Source of the DNA: Polyangium sp. y55x31
Lineage (GTDB): Bacteria; Myxococcota_A; Polyangia; Polyangiales; Polyangiaceae
Assembly: GCF_029946505.1 (NCBI RefSeq)
Contig: NZ_JARZHG010000001.1
Span: forward strand, 124,001 to 188,000
Direction of reading: 5' to 3'
DNA length: 64,000 nt
The notes under the pieces are model-generated. The model had not been told where the DNA came from and made no database searches. It worked only from the letters and a program-made list of their open reading frames with translations. A program made the translations under genes and the position numbers. Below are positions 43,692 through 51,576 of the stretch, piece after piece (position 1 is the stretch's first letter; every line of letters begins with the position of its first letter).

Positions 43692-44027
43692 ATGGACATC
43701 AGAAGAATCAAAGGGATCAAGCGAATCGTGATTCCGCAGGCCGCGCAGGCCGCGGGGGCCACGGGGACCGCGAGGGTATCGACGGGCCCGATCGTCATCA
43801 AAGGAAAGAAGTCGAAGCGGAGGAAGCTCTCGAGGAGCTCCAGGCTCTTCGAGAAGATCACCCGGCGCAGCGCGCTGGCCAACCGCGCGGTCCTGGATCA
43901 GTACCTCGACCGGCACAAGCGTTCGAACCGGAAGAAGAAGAACGGCTGGTTGAAGGACCTGTCGAAGAACATGTTCACTGCCGGCCGGAAGGGCCGGAAG
44001 CGCTTCAAGTTGAGCACGTTGTTCTGA
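43692..44027 (+). CDS. Small, very basic protein 1 (111 aa), unknown function
   Basis: The start is ATG 43692, preceded by GGAGG at 5-6 nt spacing; a longer frame from 43548 would read through the structured leader and has no ribosome site. About 31% of residues are Lys or Arg, with only about five acidic residues and no signal peptide or membrane segment. The middle carries PIVIKGKKSKRRKL, matching PIIIDLGKKKRKL in the next gene, so the two look like diverged paralogues. The C-terminal half has repeated basic clusters (NRKKKNGWLK, GRKGRKRFK) and ends in LSTLF. The composition suggests binding to nucleic acid or another polyanion, but this is inference. I do not recognise a characterised family. 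The gene begins the rightward transcription unit opposite the PKS operon. Confidence 0.75.
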   Translation: MDIRRIKGIKRIVIPQAAQAAGATGTARVSTGPIVIKGKKSKRRKLSRSSRLFEKITRRSALANRAVLDQYLDRHKRSNRKKKNGWLKDLSKNMFTAGRKGRKRFKLSTLF

Positions 44028-44036
44028 TTCGAAGAC

Positions 44037-44054
44037 GATCGGGGCGACCCGATC
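44037..44054 (+). other. Small hairpin between the two basic genes
   Basis: GATCGGG-GCGA-CCCGATC is a perfect 7-bp stem with a GNRA loop in the 48-nt gap between the two small genes, ending 21 nt before the next ATG. There is no T tract. It could stabilise or process the message, or modulate translation of the second gene. Confidence 0.4.
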
Positions 44055-44075
44055 GAGGAAAGCGACGGATTTACC

Positions 44076-44366
44076 ATGGCCACCGAAACTGCATCGACGA
44101 AGTCATCCGCAGCCGCCGGAGCGGCCGCACCCGCGGCCGCTGCAGCAGCGACGCAGGAGCCCATCATCATCGACCTGGGGAAGAAGAAGCGAAAGCTCGT
44201 TCGCAAGCTCCGCAAGGGCAAGCCGAACCGGCTGATGGATCGCATCATGGAGGTCCTCGACGACGGGAGGGCGGCCAAGGCGATCCCCTCCGATGCCCAG
44301 CCGGTCGTGATCATCGTTCGCGAGAAGAAGCGCGCGAAGATCGGCAAGATGTGGGGACTCGGTTGA
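44076..44366 (+). CDS. Small basic protein 2 (96 aa), DUF6200-like
   Basis: It starts at ATG 44076; GAGGAA lies rather far upstream, so the ribosome site is weak. Residues 1-26 are an Ala-rich, probably flexible leader. The core begins with PIIIDLGKKKRKLVRKLRKG, followed by an amphipathic helix (NRLMDRIMEVLDDGRAAK) and a beta-like PVVIIVREKKR, ending in a basic tail. The P-I/V-I/V-D-L-G-K start recalls the small uncharacterised DUF6200-type proteins; this is from memory and not tested. The gene lies 48 nt after its shorter-cored relative and before a stem-loop that probably ends part of the transcripts. There is no signal peptide or membrane segment. Function is unknown. Confidence 0.75.
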   Translation: MATETASTKSSAAAGAAAPAAAAAATQEPIIIDLGKKKRKLVRKLRKGKPNRLMDRIMEVLDDGRAAKAIPSDAQPVVIIVREKKRAKIGKMWGLG

Positions 44367-44386
44367 CCATCGATTTCGCGTAAAGG

Positions 44387-44420
44387 CCGGGGGCTGACCG
44401 ATTCTCGGGTCAGCTCCCGG
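44387..44420 (+). terminator. Stem-loop after the two small genes (terminator or attenuator)
   Basis: CCGGGGGCTGACC (44387-44399) pairs with GGTCAGCTCCCGG (44408-44420). This gives a 13-bp stem with a single G-U pair and an 8-nt loop. It starts 20 nt after the stop of the small basic gene and ends 40 nt before the UbiB-like gene. The tail is only moderately T-rich (TCGTCTTCGT), so termination is probably partial. It would separate abundant small-gene transcript from the downstream four-gene operon. Confidence 0.65.
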
Positions 44421-44460
44421 TCGTCTTCGTGCTCGACGACATTCTTATTGCCTGATCGCC

Positions 44461-46275
44461 ATGCTGAAGAAGAAGCTCATTCCAACTCCCCTCGTCGTAC
44501 GCAAGGGTGTTACGAGGCGTCCGCTCGAGCCGGTACGTTCATGGCGCCTCGGCTTCACCATGTTGATGGTCTGGAAGGTGATCTGGCACAGGCTGATGGC
44601 GCGGCTTCGGGCTCCGCATGGCCCCGGCGGCAAGTACACGCCGCTCCGCCTCGCCGTCATGGTCCGAACGGACATGGAGCGGCTGGGCGGCCTCTGGATC
44701 AAGGCTGCTCAGATCATGGCGATGCGCAGGGACGTCTTCCCGAAGGTGTTCTGCGACGAGCTCTCCAAGCTCCATGATCGGGCGACCGGATTCTCCGGCG
44801 ACGTCGCGCGCCAGATCATCGAGGAAGAGATCGGCTGCCCCGTCGACGAGGTGTTCCGGGAGTTCGACGTCGTCCCCATTGCCGCGGCTTCGATCGGCCA
44901 GGTCCACGTCGCGCGCCTGCGGGAGACGAACACCAAGGTGGCGATCAAGGTCCAGCGGCCTTCCATTGCGGAGTCGCTGAAGAAGGACCTCGCCATCATC
45001 GCGGGATACCTGAGCTTGCTTCGCTGGTTCCCCTCCTTGTCGTGGATGAACCTCGACGAGATGTACCAGAAGCTCGAGGGCACGCTCGCGGACGAGCTCG
45101 ATTACCGCATGGAAGCCGGCGCGATGCGCCGTATGCGGCGCACCCTGCGGCAAGCCAAGGTCTACGCCCCGAAGGCGTTTTCGCAATACTGCACGAAGCG
45201 CATCCTCGTGATGGAGTTCGTCGACGGCGTGCTCATGTCCGATTACATCGAGGCACTCGTCAACGATCCGAAAAAAGCCAAGAGGTGGCGCAGAGAGAAC
45301 AACATCAGGCCCAAGAAACTGGGTGAACGACTTTATCTCAGCTATTTGAAGCAGCTCCTTACCGACAACCTGTCCCACGGCGACCTTCATCCGGGCAACA
45401 TCATGATGTTGCGGAACAACCGGATCGCGCTCATCGATTTCGGCTCCATCGCCGTCCTCGACAAGGGCTGGCTCTCGAAGTACGTGCTCTCGCTCAGGAC
45501 CCTCGCCGCGCGGGATTTCTCGAAGTACGTGGACATTTATCTGACGATGCTCGCGGGCATCCCGAACATCGACATCGAGGCGATGCGCAAGGAGGTCGTG
45601 AGGGAGCTGGAGACCTGGGAGGCCATCTCGGACGTCAAAGGCATCCCCTACGAGCAGCGATCGTTGCTGGGAGGGGTCTCGAGGTTGACCGCGATCTTCG
45701 GCAAGTATCAATTGCCGCCCATCTGGACCTCTCTGCGCGTCATGCGCAGCGGCGCCGCGCTCGACGCCTCCCTCAAGTACCTCATCCCCGAGGCCGACTG
45801 GTTCAAGCTCGCGCGGAAGCATTTCGCACGCGAGCAGCGGTACATGCTCAAGTTCATGGCCTCGAATCAGAGCAGGCAAGCGCTGGCCGGGTCCATCAAC
45901 GACCTGATGCGCCTCCCCGCGAACCTCGGCGAAAACCTCATCTTCCAGGGCGAGCTCATCCGCAAGCGCGCGATGAGCTTCCAGGCACAACTTTCGAAAG
46001 CCGCCGCGGTTGCAAAGGCCGCGTTCACCACCCTGTTGAACATCGGCCTCATCGCGACGGTGTTCGTCGTCGCGAGGTACTTGACGAAGCAACACGACGT
46101 GGGCAGGAAGGCCATCTCGGCGCTCCCGCTGCGGGACGTCTTCGGCTCGATGCCGCAATTCGCTCCCGGCGTGTGGATCCTCATCATCATCCTGTCGCTC
46201 TATTTGCTGCGGAGCATCGCGAAGCTCGTGAAGCTCCTCGGGGTCAAGGGGACAGGAACGAATCCGTGGGTTTGA
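44461..46275 (+). CDS. UbiB/ABC1/AarF-type atypical kinase-like protein, membrane anchored
   Basis: The 604-residue protein belongs to the UbiB/ADCK family of atypical kinase-like ATPases, known for roles in quinone or lipid metabolism. Visible motifs are an Ala-rich loop AAASIGQVH (141-149), AIKVQRP with Lys163, HGDLHPGN (about 307-314) and DFGS (about 327). The family's KxGQ motif appears as KAAQ (81-84), so Gly is replaced by Ala. Two hydrophobic segments near the C-terminus (about 520-545 and 568-590) would anchor it in the membrane, as in UbiB. It heads a compact operon with an amine oxidase 19 nt downstream, and is separated from the small basic genes by 94 nt and a stem-loop. Its substrate is unknown. 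A role in quinone or polyprenoid lipid handling follows only from family membership. No strong ribosome site precedes the ATG. Confidence 0.9.
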   Translation: MLKKKLIPTPLVVRKGVTRRPLEPVRSWRLGFTMLMVWKVIWHRLMARLRAPHGPGGKYTPLRLAVMVRTDMERLGGLWIKAAQIMAMRRDVFPKVFCDELSKLHDRATGFSGDVARQIIEEEIGCPVDEVFREFDVVPIAAASIGQVHVARLRETNTKVAIKVQRPSIAESLKKDLAIIAGYLSLLRWFPSLSWMNLDEMYQKLEGTLADELDYRMEAGAMRRMRRTLRQAKVYAPKAFSQYCTKRILVMEFVDGVLMSDYIEALVNDPKKAKRWRRENNIRPKKLGERLYLSYLKQLLTDNLSHGDLHPGNIMMLRNNRIALIDFGSIAVLDKGWLSKYVLSLRTLAARDFSKYVDIYLTMLAGIPNIDIEAMRKEVVRELETWEAISDVKGIPYEQRSLLGGVSRLTAIFGKYQLPPIWTSLRVMRSGAALDASLKYLIPEADWFKLARKHFAREQRYMLKFMASNQSRQALAGSINDLMRLPANLGENLIFQGELIRKRAMSFQAQLSKAAAVAKAAFTTLLNIGLIATVFVVARYLTKQHDVGRKAISALPLRDVFGSMPQFAPGVWILIIILSLYLLRSIAKLVKLLGVKGTGTNPWV

Positions 46276-46294
46276 AGAGAAGGCGAGGCGTGAC

Positions 46295-47797
46295 GTGCAG
46301 CGGCACATGAGGTTACGTCCCCCCCTCACGCGAAGGGCGCTCCTCCGTGGCGCGGCCGGGATTGGAGGCAGCCTCCTCCTCGGTTGTGGACGCGGCGGTT
46401 GCGGTCGATCTTCCGCCCCGCTCGAGAAGAGGAAGGCGGACGTCGTCGTGGTCGGCGCCGGTTTGTCAGGGCTCGTCGCCGCGCGCGAGCTGCTGAAAGC
46501 AGGTGTCGGCTCCGTCGTCGTGCTCGAAGCCCGGAATCGGGTCGGAGGTTTGACCATCAGCCAGGAGGTCAGCGAAGGCGTGATGGTCGACGGCGGAGGG
46601 TCCTGGGTCAGCCCGAAGCACACGCGAATCCTGGCGCTCGCAGAGGAGCTCGGCGTCGGCACCGTGGACGCGGCGGAGGCCAAGGGAAACCCCGTGTTCC
46701 TCTTCGAGGGTGTCCGCGTGGCCGGGACGAGCCGGCTCTTCACGCGCGCCGAGGCGCGGGAGCTGCGGCAGCTACGGGACAAACTCGAGGCGATGGCGGC
46801 CGAGTTCCCGATGGGCGCTCCGTGGGACGCGCCACGCGCGGCCGAGTATGATCAAATCTCGATGTTCAACTGGCTCACGGACAACTCGTCGACGGTCTGG
46901 GGCAGGCGCGATATCGAGCTTGCCATCGACTTCACGTTCGGCTGCCAGCCGCACGACATCTCGCTCCTGCGGTTCGTCGCGGCCGTCAAGTCCGTCGGCG
47001 GGCTCGAGCGTTTGATGGCCATTTCGGACAGCCAGGATGTCACGTTCAGCGGCGGCTCGCAGATGCTGTCCGTGAAGATGGCGGAGGCGCTCGGGGACCG
47101 GGTGATGCTCGCGTCGCCCGTGACGCGCATCGTGGATGATCCGGCAGGCCCCGTGCGCGTCGAGACGGAGCGCCTGTCGATCGAGTGTGGTCGCGTGATC
47201 GTCGCGATGATGCCGGCGGACGCTCGACGCATCGAGTTCGAGCCCGAGCTGCCCGAGCGCAAGGCGGGCCTCATCGAAAATTGGACGGGCTCGCCGGATT
47301 ACAAGGCGCACATCGTGTACAAGACGCCATTTTGGCGCAATAGCAGGCTCAACGGCACGGCGGTCGGGGATGGGGTCGTCGTGGATTTCATCTTCGACAG
47401 CACGCCGGCGTCCGGCACGCCAGGCGTCCTCGTGGCCTTCGGCGCGGGCGAGGAGCTGCCCGCCACGGTGGAGGGCCGCAAGGAGGTCGTCACCCAATCC
47501 CTCGTGAGCTTCTTCGGAGAAGAGGCGCTCGATGCCATTCACTTCGTGGAGATGGATTGGCTCGGAGAAGACTGGTCGACCGGGTGTGCGTCGCCGCTCA
47601 GGCCTGGAGTCCTCAGCAAATATGGCTCCACCCTGCGCCAGCCCGTGGGCCGCATTCACTGGGGCGGCTCGGATACCTCTGCCGAGTTCGATGGATTCAT
47701 GGAAGGGGCGGTTCGCTCCGGGGAGCGCGTCGCCTCGGAGGTGGCGACAATCCTGCGCGAGAGCGGCGTCATCCCCGCACCCGCGAAATCGGGTTGA
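46295..47797 (+). CDS. Tat-exported lipoprotein flavin-containing amine oxidase
   Basis: A 500-residue flavin-dependent amine oxidase family protein. The start is GTG 46295 with GAGG just upstream; an ATG four codons later is an alternative. The N-terminus has twin arginines (LTRRALLRG) and then a hydrophobic stretch ending in LLLGC at Cys31. This predicts Tat export and lipid anchoring, so it acts outside the inner membrane. The FAD-binding motif VVVGAGLSGLVAARE starts near residue 51, with ...LEARNRVGG after it. The C-terminal GRIHWGGSDTSAEFDGFMEGAVRSG matches the second FAD-contact region of monoamine oxidases. It should oxidise an amine to an imine or aldehyde with H2O2 release; the substrate is unknown. 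It lies 19 nt after the UbiB-like gene and 8 nt before a methyltransferase. An export signal makes a role as PKS tailoring enzyme unlikely. Confidence 0.9.
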   Translation: MQRHMRLRPPLTRRALLRGAAGIGGSLLLGCGRGGCGRSSAPLEKRKADVVVVGAGLSGLVAARELLKAGVGSVVVLEARNRVGGLTISQEVSEGVMVDGGGSWVSPKHTRILALAEELGVGTVDAAEAKGNPVFLFEGVRVAGTSRLFTRAEARELRQLRDKLEAMAAEFPMGAPWDAPRAAEYDQISMFNWLTDNSSTVWGRRDIELAIDFTFGCQPHDISLLRFVAAVKSVGGLERLMAISDSQDVTFSGGSQMLSVKMAEALGDRVMLASPVTRIVDDPAGPVRVETERLSIECGRVIVAMMPADARRIEFEPELPERKAGLIENWTGSPDYKAHIVYKTPFWRNSRLNGTAVGDGVVVDFIFDSTPASGTPGVLVAFGAGEELPATVEGRKEVVTQSLVSFFGEEALDAIHFVEMDWLGEDWSTGCASPLRPGVLSKYGSTLRQPVGRIHWGGSDTSAEFDGFMEGAVRSGERVASEVATILRESGVIPAPAKSG

Positions 47798-47805
47798 TCT
47801 CCGGC

Positions 47806-48672
47806 ATGAACGAGCTCGAATCCCCCCTACGCGCGGCGCTCGCCGACAAGCGCGTGAACCGGATCGACGACCTGCACGTCGTCACGGACAGGCTCGATTA
47901 CCCGGCCATCGATCAGGTCTTTCCCCTCTTCGCCGAGCAGCAATTCTTCCTGGACGAGCTCGCACGCGATCGGATTCGCGGCGCCGAGGTGCTCGAGATC
48001 GGGCTCGGCTCGGGCGTGCTCTCGATCGGCGCGGCGCGCGCGGGCGCGAGGCGCGTGACGGCGCTCGAGATCAACCCGCGAGCGAAGATCTTCGCTGGTT
48101 TCAATGCGATGATGAACGGCGTCGCGGACAGGATCGCGATCGTCGACGGCGATGAACGGCTCTTTCTGCCCGTCGCGGGCAGGCGCTTCGATTACGTGAT
48201 GTCGAACCCGCCGTTCGAGCCGACGCCGCCGGGCATGCAATACTTCCATCACTCGGCGGCCGGACCGTACGGCCTCGACTTCCTGGAAAAACTCTTCGTA
48301 GGCCTCGACGCGCACCTCACGGATGGGGGTCACGCGCAGATCGTGACGGCAGCGCCTGGCGACGCGAAGACGCCGACGTTTCTCCTCGATCTCGTCCAGA
48401 AACACCTGCGCGGCTCGACGCGCATCGTCCAAAACCCCTTCACGATGACGTTCGACGTGATCATGGATCGCCTCGCCGGCAAGAACATGGGCACCGTCGA
48501 GCAGGTCGATGGCCTGCGCGAGATGGCCCGGCGTGACGGCGCGACGCACGTGCATCTCTGCATGATCCACTACGACCTGGGTCCGACGTGCTTGAAGGTC
48601 GAACCTTCGAAGAAGACCTACACAGATTACTGGGACCTGCCCGCCGAAGAGATTACGCTACAATCCAAGTAG
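47806..48672 (+). CDS. Class I SAM-dependent methyltransferase with NPPF motif
   Basis: 288 residues from ATG 47806, chosen because it follows the oxidase stop by 8 nt; a longer frame from 47557 would lie inside the oxidase gene. VLEIGLGSG (about 62-70) is the SAM-binding motif I, followed by acidic Glu in ALEINPRA. NPPFEP near 135 is the catalytic (D/N)PPY/F motif of HemK/PrmC, RsmC and related enzymes. These methylate planar nitrogen in glutamine or nucleobases. The rest of the sequence does not identify the target. It is the third gene of the four-gene operon and only 3 nt from the next gene. Possible targets are rRNA, a protein glutamine or a small molecule; nothing ties it to either biosynthetic cluster. 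Confidence 0.88.
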   Translation: MNELESPLRAALADKRVNRIDDLHVVTDRLDYPAIDQVFPLFAEQQFFLDELARDRIRGAEVLEIGLGSGVLSIGAARAGARRVTALEINPRAKIFAGFNAMMNGVADRIAIVDGDERLFLPVAGRRFDYVMSNPPFEPTPPGMQYFHHSAAGPYGLDFLEKLFVGLDAHLTDGGHAQIVTAAPGDAKTPTFLLDLVQKHLRGSTRIVQNPFTMTFDVIMDRLAGKNMGTVEQVDGLREMARRDGATHVHLCMIHYDLGPTCLKVEPSKKTYTDYWDLPAEEITLQSK

Positions 48673-48675
48673 ACC

Positions 48676-50220
48676 GTGACGAAACCGCCTGGTAGAGCCG
48701 AACGATCCGTGAGCAGTGTGCCTGGCCTGTGGAAGGAGATGGGCGGCCTCGCGCTCGCGGTGTGGCTCCTCGGCAGCATTGCGTATGGGTTCATCCGGGA
48801 GCAACGCCGCCTGATCCACGCCGAGACGGCGCTCATCGTCGACGTCAAGACGACCACGAGCACGCAGACCGATATCTGTGGCCCACCCACCAAGGACGGG
48901 CGCCCGGTGGTCATCAGCATGCTCTACGGCGACGACAAGCGGGCGTGGGTGGAGCAAGCCGCCAATCGCTTCGCGAAGCTTTGCCCGACCATCCAGGTGA
49001 AGCTCTCGGTCATGGGCGACATCGAGTCGGCCGATGCAATCCTCGACGGAAGCGCAAGGCCCATGTTGTGGGCGCCCGCCGACGAGCTCGTCTTGCGGTA
49101 CCTGGACGTCCGCTGGAAGACGGTACACAGCCAGGGCAAACTGCTCTTCGACATCGAGAAGCAGGTCTCCCTGGTCCAATCCCCTCTGGTCTTGCTCATC
49201 TGGGATGATCGGCGTCAGGTCGTGGACGCCGTCATGGCAAAGCGGACGCGCGAGCACGGGCAATGGGCAGAACTCATGTGCGCGGCCGTCCCGATGCAGC
49301 AGGGTCTGTCGGGGATGCCCATCGAGGACATGGTGCCTGGCTCGTGGATCGACTGGTACGGGCCGCTCCTGCCTGCACCGAAAAAGCAGCCCCCGCCCGC
49401 GCCCAAGGCTGAGACGACCCCGGACGTCACGACCACGTCCGCTTCGCCCTTCCCCACCGTGGATCAGATCAAGTCCTGGGGGCGCGCCAAATTCGGTCAC
49501 ACCTCACCGACGCGAGCCGCGTCCGGGCTCGAGGTCCTTTATCTGATGGCCTACGATTACGTGTTGCCGCCGAAGGTTCGTTCGGGCGACACGAACATTG
49601 CCAAGAAAAATGCACGCTCGACCGCGGGAGCTTCGCGTCCCGTCTCGAACGAGGTGTCCGCCGAGGGCTTCCTGCAAGCCTGGCGCGAGCAGAGGTCGGC
49701 GTTCGGCGGTTGGCTCAAGCGGTGCGAGGGCGGCCTCGATGCGCCGCCGGCCTCCACCAAACTCCTCACCGATTCATTCTTCCACGTGGGTTCGTCGCGT
49801 TACGACGCCGTCGTGACGTACGAGCACCTCACGTTCGACGTCCTCGCGCGGATCGACGAGTTCGCCAGCGTCGTTCCCGACGCCCGGATCCTCTATCCGC
49901 AGCCGACGATCATGACGCAGCATCCGGTCGTGTTCCTCGACTTCGGCGACGAGATCACCGAAGCACAGAGGCTCGTCGCGGGGAAGTGGCTCGCCTTCCT
50001 GCGCAGCGACGAAATGCAAAAGAAGGCCATCGAGCACGGGTTCCGCCCGGCAGACCCGGCGCTCTCCATCCGCGACTACCATAGCGCGCAGAACCCATTC
50101 CTGCGCTTCCGGCGGTACGGCGTCACGTTCGAGGACCCGATCATCGAGCCGCCGCGCCTCGACGGCGAGGTCGTGCACGAGCTCATCCGTACCTGGGAAG
50201 ACGCAACCGGCCGAAATTGA
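48676..50220 (+). CDS. Membrane-anchored solute-binding-like protein
   Basis: 514 residues from GTG 48676, which lies 3 nt after the methyltransferase stop. One transmembrane segment (about 22-40) is followed by a large domain. Features of periplasmic type II solute-binding proteins are visible: RPVVISMLYGDDKRAWVEQ near the start, a VVFLDFGDEIT segment and FLRSDEMQKKAIEHGFRP near the C-terminus. The last resembles the tail of molybdate/sulfate-type and von Willebrand-associated binding proteins. A Pro/Ala-rich linker (PAPKKQPPPAPKAE) divides it in the middle. No permease or ATPase gene is adjacent, so it may sense or sequester a ligand instead of feeding an importer. It ends the plus-strand operon, 27 bp from the end of the opposing SPFH gene. 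Confidence 0.82.
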   Translation: MTKPPGRAERSVSSVPGLWKEMGGLALAVWLLGSIAYGFIREQRRLIHAETALIVDVKTTTSTQTDICGPPTKDGRPVVISMLYGDDKRAWVEQAANRFAKLCPTIQVKLSVMGDIESADAILDGSARPMLWAPADELVLRYLDVRWKTVHSQGKLLFDIEKQVSLVQSPLVLLIWDDRRQVVDAVMAKRTREHGQWAELMCAAVPMQQGLSGMPIEDMVPGSWIDWYGPLLPAPKKQPPPAPKAETTPDVTTTSASPFPTVDQIKSWGRAKFGHTSPTRAASGLEVLYLMAYDYVLPPKVRSGDTNIAKKNARSTAGASRPVSNEVSAEGFLQAWREQRSAFGGWLKRCEGGLDAPPASTKLLTDSFFHVGSSRYDAVVTYEHLTFDVLARIDEFASVVPDARILYPQPTIMTQHPVVFLDFGDEITEAQRLVAGKWLAFLRSDEMQKKAIEHGFRPADPALSIRDYHSAQNPFLRFRRYGVTFEDPIIEPPRLDGEVVHELIRTWEDATGRN

Positions 50221-50247
50221 TGAACGTACGCGCGTGAAGGCCGCGTG

Positions 50248-51288
50248 TCAGGGGTTGGGCGGCCCCGCGGGTTGCGGGGGCGCGGGCGCAGCGGACGCAG
50301 CGGACGCAGCGGGTGCTCCCCCCTCAATCGCTGGCTCGACGTTCATGAGCAACTGCGCGCCGTGCCCTCCGCCGAGGACGACGACCTTCGAGTTGGGCGC
50401 CTTCGCCAGATCGAGCGTGGCCTCGATGCTCCGCCAGCGCAGGAGGTCCGGATTCACTTTGCTCGCGATGATGTTGTAATCGCGGATTCCGGCCGCCTCG
50501 GTGCGTTTTCGCTCGGCTTCTTTCTCCTCGCGCTCGAGTTTGTATCGGTACTCGAGCATGAGCTGCTCCTGCTTGTACTTGTCCGCGATCGCGCTTTCCA
50601 CGATGGCCGGCAGCTCGATATCGACGAGCTTGAGCTCCTGAATGATGACGTAGGGGCGCGAGGAAAACTCGTCGCCTGTCTCCTCGAGCCTGCCGAGGAC
50701 GGGGATCTGACCGAGCTCTTGCAGCACGTCTCTCGAGCTCGCGTAAATCTCGTAGGCGGGCCTGTTCCCGAAGGTACGTCGGACGTGGGACTCGACCTCG
50801 GGCTGGATGAGGCGCTCGAAATACTCCGTGCCGATGTCTTGATGCAGGAACCCGAGCATTTCCTTGTTCGGTCGATACCGGATCGAGACCTCGACCCCCA
50901 GGTTGAGCCCCTCCTCGCTGAGGACGTCGAACTTCAGCTTTCTCTGCTGCAGGCGCGTCTCGTAAACGGTCAGCGCGTCCCATGGAGGAATGATGTTCAA
51001 ACCTTCGCCCCAGACGCGGTTCGTCACCGTGCCACCCGCGAGAAATCGGTACATGACCGCGTGGCACCCAGGGGGAACGACGATGAAGATGCGCGGCCAC
51101 AGGAAGCCGAGCGCCAGAAGCACCATGACCAGCGTCGTGTATGCGGTAAACTGGACGTTCCGCAGCCAGACCCGGAATCGATGTTGCGCGACGGCGGCTG
51201 CCCGCTCGAGGGCCGGGGGCCCCTCCGCGGCGGGGTCGGCGGACTCGGGGGGCTCTTGTGTCTGCGGCTCTTGGTCGGACATGGTCAT
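50248..51288 (-). CDS. SPFH/prohibitin-family membrane protein
   Basis: 346 residues. A cytoplasmic, acidic N-terminus (1-36) precedes one transmembrane segment (about 47-71). A prohibitin/SPFH domain follows: PPGCHAVMYRF, GLNIIPPWDAL, EEGLNLGVEVSIRYRP and a RTFGNRPAYEIYASSR region. A long charged coiled-coil segment (KYKQEQLMLEYRYKLEREEKEAERKR) comes next, with a low-complexity Ala/Pro tail. Prohibitins form ring-like membrane scaffolds that often control membrane proteases; a client here is unknown. It is the last gene of the leftward operon, 21 nt after the small membrane protein. ATGs at 51288 and 51282 are both possible starts. Confidence 0.9.
   Translation of the reverse strand: MTMSDQEPQTQEPPESADPAAEGPPALERAAAVAQHRFRVWLRNVQFTAYTTLVMVLLALGFLWPRIFIVVPPGCHAVMYRFLAGGTVTNRVWGEGLNIIPPWDALTVYETRLQQRKLKFDVLSEEGLNLGVEVSIRYRPNKEMLGFLHQDIGTEYFERLIQPEVESHVRRTFGNRPAYEIYASSRDVLQELGQIPVLGRLEETGDEFSSRPYVIIQELKLVDIELPAIVESAIADKYKQEQLMLEYRYKLEREEKEAERKRTEAAGIRDYNIIASKVNPDLLRWRSIEATLDLAKAPNSKVVVLGGGHGAQLLMNVEPAIEGGAPAASAASAAPAPPQPAGPPNP
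50288..50312. repeat. Short 9-bp tandem repeat in the SPFH gene
   Basis: The unit GCAGCGGAC occurs about 2.8 times and encodes the alternating Ala/Ser part of the SPFH C-terminal tail. It is a small slippage-type repeat; no regulatory meaning is evident. Confidence 0.6.
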
Positions 51289-51309
51289 TTCCGGGTCTCA
51301 CCTACGAGG

Positions 51310-51561
51310 TCATCGCCCGAAGCGGAACCAAGGCCTCTTCGTCGTCGCGGGCCGTGCATTCGGCGTGGTCCAAGGCCCGAGATCGAGTGGAATGGGCCGG
51401 GGGCCCGAAGCCAGCGCCACGATGAAACCGCCGATCGGCGTCAAGATCACCGAGAGAAATACCGCCCACCGGAAGCCGATGCGGCGCGTTCCTCCGACGA
51501 GGCCTACCGCGAACACCGTCAGCGCTGGGAGCACGAAGCGAAAGATGGGAGTGAGATCCAT
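51310..51561 (-). CDS. Small membrane protein (83 aa), unknown function
   Basis: Two predicted transmembrane helices (about 6-24 and 29-50) are followed by a basic, Pro-rich cytoplasmic-type tail ending WFRFGR. The gene starts 15 nt after the DUF697 gene and ends 21 nt before the SPFH gene, on the same strand, so it is almost certainly co-transcribed with them. I do not recognise a family. Its position between two membrane proteins suggests a small partner subunit of the same complex. Confidence 0.78.
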   Translation of the reverse strand: MDLTPIFRFVLPALTVFAVGLVGGTRRIGFRWAVFLSVILTPIGGFIVALASGPRPIPLDLGPWTTPNARPATTKRPWFRFGR

Positions 51562-51576
51562 GGGTGAACCGCTCGC

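Noticed and set aside
46295-47797. Amine oxidase as a PKS or NRPS tailoring enzyme
   Set aside because: The twin-arginine signal and lipobox place it outside the cytoplasm, and it belongs to the opposite-strand operon.
47557-47805. N-terminal extension of the methyltransferase to 47557
   Set aside because: It lies inside the amine oxidase gene in another frame and lacks similarity to methyltransferases.
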